The translations under genes were made by a program, and so were the position numbers. Positions 16,989-25,893 of a stretch of DNA of 40,979 nt are shown piece after piece (within the stretch, counting starts at the first letter, position 1; every line of letters begins with the position of its first letter). The notes below the pieces were generated by a model. That model saw only the letters and a list, made by a program, of their open reading frames with translations. It ran no database searches and was not told the origin of the DNA. Source of the DNA: Neochlamydia sp. AcF84 (GTDB taxonomy: Bacteria > Chlamydiota > Chlamydiia > Chlamydiales > Parachlamydiaceae); contig NZ_VJOT01000020.1 in assembly GCF_011087585.1 (NCBI RefSeq), positions 1-40,979 on the forward strand. Reading direction: 5' to 3'.

Positions 16989-18248
16989 ATGGATAGGATG
17001 ATGGCGGATTTAGATAAAAAAACAAATAAAGCCAAAAACACCGCTTTAATACTTTCTAATGCCTCCGAAAGCCAAAAAAACCTGGCTTTAAGTGAAATAT
17101 CCAAAGCTTTATCTGCTTACCTAGAAGAAATAAAGCAGGCTAATCTACAGGATCTTTCTCAGTCAGGTGAGGATAAAAAGAAATGCATTGAACTTGGCTG
17201 CTTAGATCAGATGATAGAATGTATATCTGATATTAGAAGAATGCCTGATCTGAATGGAGAAATTTTTGATGATCAAACACTTTCCAATGGTTTGAAGTTA
17301 GCAAAATATCGTGTTCCTATAGGTGTTGTAGGATATGTTTTAGATATTAATCCCCATGCAGTTATAAGGGTGGCAGCTCTAACTATCAAATCAGGAAATT
17401 CTTTAATCATTTGGGCGGGAAAAGAGATCAAAAATACTTGCTGTTTTCTAGTTAAGATCATTCAAATGGGGTTGGAGGCTGCTGATTTACCTATCGAGAG
17501 CGTCCAACTCCTTCCATCTCATGATGAAGAGCAATTAAAAGATTTTATACAATGTAAAAAAAGTGTGGATCTCGTTCTTTTAGCAGGGAGTGCCTCTCTT
17601 ACATCTTTTTGCCAAAAAAATAGCCTTATTCCTCTTGTTTATGAGAATAAAAGTGTTGGCCATCTTTATATTGATCTATTTCTCAATAGTGACAAAGCAC
17701 TTGACATTATCAATAATGCTAAAATGCAAGAGGTAGAGGCTACCTATTCCCTCAGCACTTTGCTTGTCCATGAAGCTTTAGCAGATTCTTTTCTTCCTGC
17801 TCTTTTTAAAACCTTACTTGATAAAAACATTTCTCTGCGTTTAGATGGTAGATGTTGGAATCTGTTGGTCTCTTGTTCTTTAAATCCTGAAAATGCTCAG
17901 TTAGCAGTATCACAAGATTGGGATACAGCCTGGCATTCCAATGCTTTAAATATTAAGTTGGTTAAAGGTATGGAAGAGGCTATCGAACATATCCATTTGC
18001 ATGGATCAGGAAGCTGTGATGGTATTCTTTCTGATCATCCTGTCCATGCCATGCAATTTTCCTCTTTAGTAAGTTCTGAAGTTATTATGATTAATTCCTC
18101 TCTTCGTTTTTTAGATGAAACCCTAATGGGTGAAGAGCCAGAAACCTTAAATAATCTGCATAAGCTCCGCCTCCCAGGTCCTATTACTTTAAAAGAATTG
18201 ATGAGCTATAAAAGGCTTGTCCAAGGTAATTATCATGTTTGTCAATAA
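16989..18248 (+). CDS. ProA homologue (gamma-glutamyl phosphate reductase-like) lacking the catalytic cysteine
   Basis: The 419-residue length and overall layout match ProA, which reduces gamma-glutamyl phosphate to glutamate semialdehyde in proline synthesis. Family landmarks are LAKYRVPIGVVGYVLDINPH (about 105-123), LTIKSGNSLIIWAGKE, VDLVLLAGSASLTSF and a late VIMINSSLRFLDE. The active site has eroded, though. Normal ProA has NAK-x-QRPGVCN-x-x-x-TLLVH with the nucleophilic cysteine. Here the aligned stretch is NAKMQEVEATYSLSTLLVH, and the cysteine position is T252. The nearby QRP arginine and the G-x-CH cofactor loop are also changed (YENKSVGHLYID). So it is probably not a working dehydrogenase. 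No proB is nearby. It may be a repurposed paralogue; whether a true ProA exists elsewhere is unknown. Confidence 0.8.
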   Translation: MDRMMADLDKKTNKAKNTALILSNASESQKNLALSEISKALSAYLEEIKQANLQDLSQSGEDKKKCIELGCLDQMIECISDIRRMPDLNGEIFDDQTLSNGLKLAKYRVPIGVVGYVLDINPHAVIRVAALTIKSGNSLIIWAGKEIKNTCCFLVKIIQMGLEAADLPIESVQLLPSHDEEQLKDFIQCKKSVDLVLLAGSASLTSFCQKNSLIPLVYENKSVGHLYIDLFLNSDKALDIINNAKMQEVEATYSLSTLLVHEALADSFLPALFKTLLDKNISLRLDGRCWNLLVSCSLNPENAQLAVSQDWDTAWHSNALNIKLVKGMEEAIEHIHLHGSGSCDGILSDHPVHAMQFSSLVSSEVIMINSSLRFLDETLMGEEPETLNNLHKLRLPGPITLKELMSYKRLVQGNYHVCQ

Positions 18249-18489
18249 GAATAAATGCTCTCTTCTAACAAGCAAATAAGCTTTTTCAATAATTTTCTAT
18301 AATTTTTCTTACTAAAATATTTGTTTATTATAGGAAAAGCGTTAATATACAAGTAGAATTACCCCCGGGCATGGCCTGTAAATAAATAATTTCTCTTTTC
18401 CTAATATGGAAAGAAAAATACAAGCTCTAAACTAGGCTAAGCATTAAGAGATTTGGTGACAAAAGCCTAATAAACATTTTGAGGAAACC

Positions 18490-20334
18490 ATGAAAATTAT
18501 CAATCGTCTTACAGTTTCTATAGTTGCCATTTTTGCTTTTCTCTATGTAGGTCATTGGTTCTACCGTGCCCAGCAAGCAAAAGAATTTGTTCTGGCTCAT
18601 CTTAAAAACTATGAAAAACAATCATCGGGCTTCTATCGTTTAGAAACCGGGGATGTGTCCGTGCAAGGATTTCCTTTCAGCTACGAGGTCAAATTAAATA
18701 AACCTCGCTATATTTTACTTCAAGAAGGAAAAAAATCCCTGTCATCCCCAACTTTGGGTATCGACGGAACTTTGAAAATAGGAACGGATATATTAGGAAA
18801 ATCTTACTGGCTAAAACAGGAAGGCGATCTGAAGTATATAGCTCCAACTTCTAGTCAGGCAAGTGCCAAAGAATACATATGTAAGGGCAATAGAGAAATA
18901 AAGTTAGAGACAGTTCATCCCCACTATTCTCATGCTTTTATCCATCCCTTTGCAGAGCTACCCAAAGGCTTTAATGCAGAAAATTTTTCTATTTACGAGA
19001 TTTTAAGAGAATCGAAAAGGGTAAGCTATGAAGATCACGATTTTGTTTTATATGAAAAAAAGGGGGATGTTCAAACACAATGGCTAAGCTTTTCCAAAGG
19101 GGGGCTTCGCTGGAAGCAGCATCCAAATAAAAATAAAGAAAATAAATTTTTATTTAGCTTGGACATAGAAGATGCCGAGGCGGCAAATCAAGGTAAAGCT
19201 TTGCTAGAACATTTCAAGAAATTTATGGTGCTTAATACAGATGGGTTAGATATTCCTTCCTTTCTAAGCTCTGGAAAAAATACGTTTAATTTAGAGTTTG
19301 AGGCTAGCCTACCTCTTCATCTGGCTTTATGGAATTTTTTAAGTGCTGAGAATTTTGACATCACCCTTAATAAGTTGAATATAAAAAATCCATATGGCCA
19401 GCTTTTGGTCACTTCCAAGATCGCTCATACTCAGGAAGAGCATGATCATAGAAATCTTCATCTTGAATTTCGTACAGACTCTATCTTAACCCCCCAAGGC
19501 ATAGAAGCTATACACCGGCAATTTATGGAAGGACTTAAGTTAAAGGCCTCTGAGACGGCCTCCTCTGCTTCAAAGCGAGAGAGCCAACTATTAGATGAGC
19601 TATTAAAATGCTGTAAGGATAGGTTAGAAGATATTATACCTGATTATGCCAAACTGGGTAAAAAGAGTTTTATCTTTGATGCGGATGTGAAGATTAGAGA
19701 TGTTGTAAAGAAACCTTTTCTTCATCAAATAATTATCCATAACTTTGATTTAGATACCCAGCCCTATGGAATTAAATCTCATGGTCAAGCAGAGTTTATT
19801 GAAAGCCACCCTCAAGGTAAGTATGAGTTTGAATGGAAAAATTACAAACAAATGATTCACGACCTGGTCGCTTATTTTAATCGCATTCATCCTGTTTTGG
19901 AAAAAATCGCTGAATTTAACAAGCAACCTTTATCCTTAAGCATCATTGATGAGGACAAGGAAGCAAAAATTATAGATTTTTTTCGGAGCCTAGCAAATGA
20001 AGCTTCACAGGAAAGTGCAACTTTATCAGTGACTGTTAATTTTATGGAAAAAGACCATGTTAAAATTGGAAGTAGTTCGCTAGAGCAAGTGAAAGAGGCA
20101 TGGGAAAAACTTAAGAAAAGCTTACAGAAACCTGAAGCTCCTGCTGCGGAGGAAGAACTTCCTTCTTCTATTATTATACCGCCTATTACGGAAGAGAACG
20201 CCCCTTCTTCAATTATTCCCCAGCAGCCATCCTCTTCCTTAGAAAGTAAAGAAGAAGAAAATGCTTTATTCAATCATGAAAATCAGCCGTCTTTGCCTAA
20301 TTTAGAACCCGAGGCTGCTGTACCTGAAAGGTAA
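18490..20334 (+). CDS. DUF2125-like membrane-anchored protein with acidic Pro/Ser tail
   Basis: This 614-residue protein begins with one membrane anchor (about residues 6-26, LTVSIVAIFAFLYVGHWFYR), so the bulk is probably outside the inner membrane. After it comes YRLETGDVSVQGFPFSYEVK followed by LNKPRY, which matches the G-F-P-F hallmark of DUF2125 proteins. Those bacterial proteins have an unknown role and beta-rich periplasmic domains. The middle is a long beta-rich region. The last 70 residues are rich in proline, serine and glutamate (LPSSIIIPPITEENAPSS) and likely disordered. A GAGGAAACC ribosome site fits the start. A clean terminator follows at 20350-20377. The DUF2125 link rests on the N-terminal motif. 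Confidence 0.6.
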   Translation: MKIINRLTVSIVAIFAFLYVGHWFYRAQQAKEFVLAHLKNYEKQSSGFYRLETGDVSVQGFPFSYEVKLNKPRYILLQEGKKSLSSPTLGIDGTLKIGTDILGKSYWLKQEGDLKYIAPTSSQASAKEYICKGNREIKLETVHPHYSHAFIHPFAELPKGFNAENFSIYEILRESKRVSYEDHDFVLYEKKGDVQTQWLSFSKGGLRWKQHPNKNKENKFLFSLDIEDAEAANQGKALLEHFKKFMVLNTDGLDIPSFLSSGKNTFNLEFEASLPLHLALWNFLSAENFDITLNKLNIKNPYGQLLVTSKIAHTQEEHDHRNLHLEFRTDSILTPQGIEAIHRQFMEGLKLKASETASSASKRESQLLDELLKCCKDRLEDIIPDYAKLGKKSFIFDADVKIRDVVKKPFLHQIIIHNFDLDTQPYGIKSHGQAEFIESHPQGKYEFEWKNYKQMIHDLVAYFNRIHPVLEKIAEFNKQPLSLSIIDEDKEAKIIDFFRSLANEASQESATLSVTVNFMEKDHVKIGSSSLEQVKEAWEKLKKSLQKPEAPAAEEELPSSIIIPPITEENAPSSIIPQQPSSSLESKEEENALFNHENQPSLPNLEPEAAVPER

Positions 20335-20349
20335 TTTTTTTGCCAAAGT

Positions 20350-20377
20350 GCCCTCCTCTGAAAGGGGGGCTTTTTTT
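20350..20377 (+). terminator. Rho-independent terminator
   Basis: GCCCTCC (20350-20356) pairs with GGGGGGC (20364-20370), with one G-T pair, around a 7-base loop. Seven Ts follow. It ends the transcript of the DUF2125-like gene. Confidence 0.85.
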
Positions 20378-20477
20378 CTATAGGCCATGCGTGTTTAAGA
20401 AAAAAGTTCTTAAAACTGCATATAAATTTAAAAGTGAAAAAGCGTTTTTATCAACGATAATCTTTTAGATTAATATA

Positions 20478-20520
20478 GATAAAAAAGCTTTTTAGATTAA
20501 CTTTAAAAAGCTTTTTTATC
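20478..20520. terminator. Perfect 17-base inverted repeat between convergent genes, bidirectional terminator
   Basis: GATAAAAAAGCTTTTTA (20478-20494) is the exact complement of the stretch at 20504-20520, with a 9-base loop. Each strand ends in a T-rich tract within the stem. It lies between two converging genes, so it could stop transcription from both sides. The stem is AT-rich and thus weaker than its length suggests. Confidence 0.65.
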
Positions 20521-20589
20521 TCATAGAAGAGAGTTTTTTTAAACTTCTCGCTCTTATAATTAAGCCAGCTATAGCTATGGCCAAGTCCG

Positions 20590-20829
20590 CTACACTTTAG
20601 AGTTCGGGATAGATTCCTTTTGAGGTTTAGCTCCCTGATTCTCTTCTTTTTTCTCTTTTAAGTAATCGTCATACCAATAGTAATTGTTTTCAGGATGAGC
20701 TGCATTATACTCCCGAACTTTTTCACATTTACGACAAACTGCTTCTTCACTGTGTGCATCTATAGGCCCACAAATAGCTATTATTCCTAGGATTAAAGTA
20801 AGTGTTTTATTTTCCACAATCAACCTCAT
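20590..20829 (-). CDS. Small secreted protein with CxxC motif
   Basis: This 79-residue protein starts with a likely signal peptide (MRLIVENKTLTLILGIIAIC to GPIDAHSEE). The mature part has CRKCEKVREYNAAHPE, then an aromatic patch NNYYWYDDYLKEKKEEN, and a charged tail. The CxxC pair could bind a metal or form a disulfide. I do not recognise a named family. It lies 19 bases downstream of the DUF1761-like gene on the same strand and is probably co-transcribed with it. Confidence 0.6.
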   Translation of the reverse strand: MRLIVENKTLTLILGIIAICGPIDAHSEEAVCRKCEKVREYNAAHPENNYYWYDDYLKEKKEENQGAKPQKESIPNSKV

Positions 20830-20848
20830 GCATTTTTAATTTGCTAAA

Positions 20849-21253
20849 TTACTGCCAGGTACCCATGATTGCACCAATCAAAATCAAATTCAAGAGTAAA
20901 TATCCGGAATCTATCAAATAAGCCTTAAAAGGTTTCTTAGCCCATATGACGCCAGAGAAATGCGTCGTGGCAATAAATCCTAGCCAGATGAGAAAGCCTA
21001 CAGCCATGCCATTTCCCATGCCTTTGATAGCAAAATTATGGAAGAACATATTCAAGACAAAGCATAAGGTAAAAGCTACCAGAAAAGCGCCTATAAAATG
21101 CCAAGGAGCTGGTTTTAAAAGCTCTGCATCAAAACCATGTTCTTTGGCCCAAGCATCTCCTAAAACTTTACGCGAATACCAAACAGAGGCTAAAAAGTTG
21201 TTAATCATCGTACATACCAGCACGACCCAAATATTTACGTTAGTAGGTTCCAT
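20849..21253 (-). CDS. DUF1761 family membrane protein
   Basis: This 134-residue, four-segment membrane protein fits DUF1761. The N-terminal segment is followed by WYSRKVLGDAWAKEHGF, the family hallmark W-Y-S...G..W. Near the end is GFLIWLGFIATTHFSGVIWA, then KKPFKAYLIDSGYLLLNLIL, also typical. The function of the family is unknown. The small CxxC protein follows after 19 bases. Confidence 0.8.
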   Translation of the reverse strand: MEPTNVNIWVVLVCTMINNFLASVWYSRKVLGDAWAKEHGFDAELLKPAPWHFIGAFLVAFTLCFVLNMFFHNFAIKGMGNGMAVGFLIWLGFIATTHFSGVIWAKKPFKAYLIDSGYLLLNLILIGAIMGTWQ

Positions 21254-21844
21254 AAAATTGTGCTCCTTGAGAATAAAATTTAAGTAGTCATTGCTTCAAT
21301 ATTGTATAATGATATTTTATTTTTCAAATCTTTTTTAAAAGCTTAAACATAGAAAGATAAAAGAGCTAGGGGAAAGAGAGATGGTAATTCCTGCTGCTAC
21401 AAAGGCATTTGATTATCCTCGTTGCCTAATCCTGCTACAACCCTATTACTTTTAAAGCCATCTACTTAATAGAGGGGGGAGAGGAATATGGATTGATAAG
21501 CCAATCTAAATGTATATCAGTTTACTCCACCTATCCTTGCTCTTGAGAAGAAAAATCTGTTATCAGCAAAGCAATTTTTTCCTCGAGTTTCTTCCCTTTT
21601 ACTACTTTCTTGCCATTCATGTGATTAGGTGAGGCTATGGAGATTGATTTCTATGCTTCTAGCAATTTGATTATATGCTAATCATAAAGAATGCTTATTA
21701 ACTTAAAGAAAAAGATGGGCAGGAGAGAAGCAGCAGGGACGCATAATTTTAAGGGAAATTTTAAATCTGCCCTTTTAACATAGCTAAAATAATGGATAAG
21801 AAAAATTTTAAAGTAAAAAGCTTAATCTCCTTTAATTTTAAAAA
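21254..21844. other. Spacer with no gene seen
   Basis: This stretch lies between two minus-strand genes. All frames are short and lack ribosome sites or motifs. I see no strong hairpin or repeat. Confidence 0.4.
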
Positions 21845-22813
21845 TTATAAAAAGCCTAGTAAAGAGAGGGTGCCGCCTGACTGTATCACCAAAGCTTTTC
21901 CTTGTAAGGTTTTTTGTTGAATGATCCGTTGGGCTTCCTTAAAAAGTTTGGCATTATAGATAGGATCACACAGTACTCCTTCTGCTCGAGCTATTTCATG
22001 AATGTCTTTAAAGGTTTTTGCCGAGGTCGCCCCAAAAGATTTTGCTTGTTGGGGGCGACATAAAGAGAAATGCGTAGGCATCCGACAGGGTGATTTAACA
22101 AGTTTTTCAAAATATAGGTGATAACGTTTTAAATTATCTAAAAATTCATTTTCCTTGCCCGCCATTAAAACCACATGCACATGTGCTGAATGCTGTAAAA
22201 AAGCCAGGCCTACTATTAAGGCAATTGCAGTAAGGCCTGTTCCGCTATCCACAAAGATATGCTCGAAATGGATCTGTTCTTTAGCTTCATTATAAAGGAT
22301 GTCTATAGGAAGCGTAAGCGCTCCTGGAAAAGATTCTGGCATGCATCCTCCTTCAGGAATGATGTGGATGTTTTGATGGCGCTGCAGATCTGCAAAATGC
22401 AAAGCAGCTTTATAGACCTTTGGCCAATCTTGCTTTTCTATCCAATGAATCTGATCGTTAGGCACAAGTAGTTGGGTGAGAAGAGCATTACCTTTTAGCT
22501 TCTGTTGATAGCTTTTGCATAGAAAAAGAAATGGCTGTATTTGATTTTCAATCAAGAGCTGAGAAATACCTAATACATGATTTGAATTAATTCCTCCAAT
22601 GACAATGGCTGCCTTGGCTTTTTGATGAATCAAAAAGGTCATTAATGAGCTAAATTTTCTTGTTTTAGATCCCATGAGCCCAAGCTCGTCATCTCGCTTA
22701 ATATAACATTGAAGGTGGGAAGAGCTATAGCTTTTAAGTTTATGGATCCTTGAGTGCAAAGGAAAATCGAGCTTGATATATTGCTGTACCGTTTTTTCTA
22801 AAGTAAAGAGCAT
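21845..22813 (-). CDS. PLP-dependent ACC deaminase / D-cysteine desulfhydrase family protein
   Basis: This 322-residue protein belongs to the fold-type II PLP group that includes 1-aminocyclopropane-1-carboxylate deaminase and D-cysteine desulfhydrase. The PLP lysine is K50 in GLMGSKTRKFSS. GGINSNHVLGISQLL matches the cofactor-facing helix (usually GG-x-QSNH). IHIIPEGGCMPES and FVDSGTGLTAIAL bind the phosphate region. The end, VIQSGGTLSLLGF, is also conserved. The exact substrate is uncertain; D-cysteine or another D-amino acid is more likely than the plant hormone precursor. It appears to be a single-gene unit. Confidence 0.85.
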   Translation of the reverse strand: MLFTLEKTVQQYIKLDFPLHSRIHKLKSYSSSHLQCYIKRDDELGLMGSKTRKFSSLMTFLIHQKAKAAIVIGGINSNHVLGISQLLIENQIQPFLFLCKSYQQKLKGNALLTQLLVPNDQIHWIEKQDWPKVYKAALHFADLQRHQNIHIIPEGGCMPESFPGALTLPIDILYNEAKEQIHFEHIFVDSGTGLTAIALIVGLAFLQHSAHVHVVLMAGKENEFLDNLKRYHLYFEKLVKSPCRMPTHFSLCRPQQAKSFGATSAKTFKDIHEIARAEGVLCDPIYNAKLFKEAQRIIQQKTLQGKALVIQSGGTLSLLGFL

Positions 22814-23281
22814 GAAGGGGGCCTTGTGAAATGTTTTTTAAGTTTAATTAGTGTAAGAAAAAAACTTAAATGTTATCAATATCGGATAACTGTTCATTTT
22901 TAAAAACATAACAAGTAAAAGTTTTTTAACCCATAGGAATGTTTATCTTCTTTTAATTACCCCTGCTCTTTTATCCCTCGCATTTCTTTTAGCTTAAAAA
23001 GCTTTTTCTTGGTTAGCTGCTCAAGCTCATATTTTACAATTAAAGGTTAACAAGAATTTTTCCTAAATTTTAGGCTTTCTTGAAAAACAAATGAATGCTC
23101 GTGTAAACTGGTCGGTCATAAGTAAGTTTCAACCTTGGAGCAGGGTGCAGGCAATAACTTCCTTTATAAAAAATTGCCTTTGCTGGCTAAGTTGTAAATG
23201 GCATTTTCTAGCATGTAGGTTAGGCTTATATCTTTTTTCAAATTGTTCATATAAATATGCCTATAATAATAAGCTTTTCAA
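22814..23281. other. Divergent spacer between the PLP enzyme and the flavoprotein genes
   Basis: No gene is supported. A 68-codon frame at 23091-23297 overlaps the next gene start and shows no motif. Promoters for both divergent genes should lie here. Confidence 0.4.
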
Positions 23282-24526
23282 ATGCCTAAAGATTTAAATG
23301 CCAATCCTATGAAAGATTATCTCGTGGTAGTAGGTGGAGGAGCAGCAGGCTTTTTCGGAGCCATTGCCTGCGCTCAAGCTTGCATAGCCAAAAAAGTGAT
23401 TCTTTTAGAAAAGAATAGACAGCTTTTATCTAAAGTGCGCATTTCAGGGGGTGGGCGCTGTAATGTCACGCATGCATGCTTTGACCCAGTAGCTTTAGTA
23501 AAAAATTATCCACGCGGAAGCCAAGCTTTGCTAGGTCCTTTCACTCGTTTTCAACCTCGAGATACTATTCAGTGGTTTAAAGACCGTCACGTGGAGTTAA
23601 AAGTAGAAGAGGATGGGCGCTTATTTCCTCTTACTGATGATTCTGCTACCATTATTGATTGTTTAATGCGTGCTGCCAAAGCTGCCCATGTAGAGGTTCG
23701 TACAGAGAGTGGGGTTGAAAAAATTGAGGTCCAAGCGGCAGGGTTTGTTATTCACCTTACGAATGGCTCATGGGTAGAGTGTAAAAAGTTATTGTTGGCT
23801 CCAGGCAGTAGCCCTAAAATGTATGAATTATTAACCGCTTTAGGACATCAGATTGTGCCTCCTGTGCCCTCATTATTTACTTTTAATGTTCCTACTTCTC
23901 CCTTGCTAGACCTTGCCGGCATGTCGATTTCTAATGTAGGCTTACGTATTCAGCAGACAGATCTTAAGCAAACAGGTCCTCTCTTGCTTACCCATTGGGG
24001 ATTTAGTGGGCCAGCAGTATTAAAGCTGTCAGCTTGGGGGGCAAGAATCTTGCATGGTATGAATTATCAAGCTACCTTAGTAGTCAACTGGCTGCCAGAG
24101 ATGAATAAAGAGGCCTTAGCAGCATGTTTAAGTAATTATAAAGTGAAAAATCCTGCCAAATTAATTTCTTCAGACAGTCCGGTAGCTCTTCCAAAAAATC
24201 TGTGGAAAAAGCTTACTATTATGGCTGGAATCCCGTGTGACATGCGTTGTTCTTATCTATCAAAAGTTCATTTAAATGCATTGCTGGAATTGTTACAAAA
24301 CTCTACTTTTAACATTCAAGGGAAAACAATTTTTAAAGAGGAGTTTGTGACTTGCGGGGGAGTGAATCTCGATGAAGTTAATTTCAAAACGATGGAAAGT
24401 AAAAAATGCCCTGGCTTATTCTTTGCGGGCGAAGTGCTAGATATTGACGGAATCACAGGGGGCTTTAACTTTCAGAATGCTTGGACAACGGGTTGGATTG
24501 CTGGCCAGGCGATGGCAAAAGATTAA
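23282..24526 (+). CDS. YhiN/BaiN (HI0933-like) family FAD-dependent oxidoreductase
   Basis: This 414-residue flavoprotein has an N-terminal FAD fold, VVVGGGAAGFFGAIACAQA (about residues 14-33), followed by the acidic end of strand two in VILLEKNR. The signature ISGGGRCNVTHA is specific to the HI0933/YhiN family. LLLAPGSSPKM and, at the end, GLFFAGEVLDIDGITGGFNF with QNAWTTGW complete the FAD site. Members include BaiN, but for most the substrate is unknown. No strong ribosome site is seen; an alternative ATG at 23309 (MKDYLVVVGGG) would remove nine residues and would still keep the whole fold. It is convergent with hemF. Confidence 0.88.
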   Translation: MPKDLNANPMKDYLVVVGGGAAGFFGAIACAQACIAKKVILLEKNRQLLSKVRISGGGRCNVTHACFDPVALVKNYPRGSQALLGPFTRFQPRDTIQWFKDRHVELKVEEDGRLFPLTDDSATIIDCLMRAAKAAHVEVRTESGVEKIEVQAAGFVIHLTNGSWVECKKLLLAPGSSPKMYELLTALGHQIVPPVPSLFTFNVPTSPLLDLAGMSISNVGLRIQQTDLKQTGPLLLTHWGFSGPAVLKLSAWGARILHGMNYQATLVVNWLPEMNKEALAACLSNYKVKNPAKLISSDSPVALPKNLWKKLTIMAGIPCDMRCSYLSKVHLNALLELLQNSTFNIQGKTIFKEEFVTCGGVNLDEVNFKTMESKKCPGLFFAGEVLDIDGITGGFNFQNAWTTGWIAGQAMAKD

Positions 24527-24646
24527 ATTTTTTGCATGTTCTTCTTTATCTTGCAACTTAAGCTTTTTTATCGATTTCTAAGTCGCTTCAGGAAAAAAAT
24601 ACTCGCCATGGCTAAAAAGAAATAGGCTTAAGGGGTGGCAACGAAG

Positions 24647-25453
24647 CTACCACTTGGCTAAAGGGGGAAGCGAGCATAAAATAGCCTCAGGATTGCCTCC
24701 CGATTGAAATCCGAATTTTGTTCCTCGGTCATACATTAAATTAAATTCCACATAATGAGCGCGAGCTTCTAGCTGCTTTTCTTTTTCTTCAACAGAATAA
24801 GGAAGAGATACGCGTTTTATGTAGATAGGAAGGATAGCTGCTAAAAATTGCTTGCCTACCGTTTGCCATAGGTGTAAATCTTTCTCGTAATCGCCGCTGT
24901 TATAATGGTCAAAAAAAATGCCTCCCACTCCACGTTCTTTATGACGATGGGGAATATAAAAGTACTCGCGAGCATTTTGCGAAAAATGAGGATATAGACT
25001 AGGATCGATAGAGTTTAGAAACTCTTGAGTTGTTTGATGAAAATGCGCCGTATCCTCAGCGTAGCTAAAGCCCATGGGCGTTAAATCAAAGCCTCCTCCA
25101 AACCATGATTTTTCTTGCGTTTCGATGTAGCGAATGTTCATATGGACAGTAGGTGCATGCGGATTGACCATGTGAGTAATCAAGCTTACTCCTGTAGCAA
25201 AGAAAGGCCCCGAGCTTTCGCTCATAGGAAAATGAGGTCCATAGACTCCCGACCAGTTAACGGCTGCTTTTTCAAAAACTTCTCCTCGTAAAATAGAGAT
25301 TTCGCCCTCTCCCCCTGTGGGATGTTGCCATGGTTTCCTTGTAAAACGCTTACTGTTTTCCAATTTTTCAAAAGCGATAATGATCTCATCTCTCAAGTGT
25401 TTAAGAAAATGGATTAAAGAGGAGTGTCTATTGCTGGAGGATTCATTATGCAT
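24647..25453 (-). CDS. hemF: Oxygen-dependent coproporphyrinogen III oxidase, C-terminally short
   Basis: HemF oxidatively decarboxylates coproporphyrinogen III to protoporphyrinogen IX in haem synthesis, using oxygen. This 268-residue copy has the family blocks: PWQHPTGGEGEISILRGEVF, EKAAVNWSGVYG, WFGGGFDLTPMGF, FYIPHRHKERGVGGIFFDHY, and ARAHYVEFNLMYDRGTKFGF. It ends right after ILCSLPPLAKW, where typical HemF proteins continue for about 30 residues. No frame downstream supplies the missing end. A GGTAGC/GCCACC stem at the stop codon (24634-24651) could belong to a terminator. Activity of the shortened enzyme is uncertain. Confidence 0.92.
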   Translation of the reverse strand: MHNESSSNRHSSLIHFLKHLRDEIIIAFEKLENSKRFTRKPWQHPTGGEGEISILRGEVFEKAAVNWSGVYGPHFPMSESSGPFFATGVSLITHMVNPHAPTVHMNIRYIETQEKSWFGGGFDLTPMGFSYAEDTAHFHQTTQEFLNSIDPSLYPHFSQNAREYFYIPHRHKERGVGGIFFDHYNSGDYEKDLHLWQTVGKQFLAAILPIYIKRVSLPYSVEEKEKQLEARAHYVEFNLMYDRGTKFGFQSGGNPEAILCSLPPLAKW

Positions 25454-25893
25454 ATAAATTCATAGGTTTTTTTGATTAGCCTTTAAAAAAGAGCGTGGTA
25501 TTTTTTACATACATTACGGCAAAAGAGTGCTTTTTGCCTACAATAATAAGAAATGTTTGCAAAGTAATAGAGAAACAAGAGAGGTGTTTTTATTTTTAAG
25601 AACAGAAATTGGCAAGAGCTGAAAGTTTATACTCTCCTAAAAACTCCCGGCTCCTCACTCAGCGGAGGCTTATTTTAGTTAAGGAGCCGCCGGAGTTAAT
25701 CTAAATGCTTTAGAAGTCCCGACCGCTAGGTATTTATTTTGTGAAGAGCATAGGCTACTTGTATCTATTATAAATAGCTGGCTATCAAAAGAATGGCCTG
25801 TTTATTTAAGGTAAATAGAAGTATCTCTGAAGATTTATCTTCAGCGTGCTCTAAAAAGTTTTTTTGTTAGGCTAGAGAAACGAGCAAAATGAA
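25454..25893. other. Spacer between methyltransferase-like gene and hemF
   Basis: No gene is seen. It contains the stem-loop at 25642-25697 described separately. The hemF promoter is expected between this stem and 25453. Confidence 0.45.
25642..25697 (-). terminator. Long imperfect stem-loop, likely minus-strand terminator
   Basis: AACTCCCGGCTCCT (25642-25655) pairs with AGGAGCCGCCGGAGTT (25682-25697), leaving a 2-base bulge and a 26-base loop. On the minus strand the stem is followed by a T-run, as in Rho-independent terminators. It is the most GC-rich stretch of this spacer. The inner CTCC/GGAG pieces allow alternative pairing, so an attenuator-like RNA is also possible. Confidence 0.5.

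Noticed and set aside
19887-20273. 128-codon minus-strand frame inside the DUF2125-like gene
   Set aside because: Its Ser-rich sequence is the antisense of the Pro/Glu-rich tail; the plus strand gene is full length.
23091-23297. 68-codon frame before the flavoprotein gene
   Set aside because: It overlaps the real start, shows no motif, and lies in the divergent promoter region.
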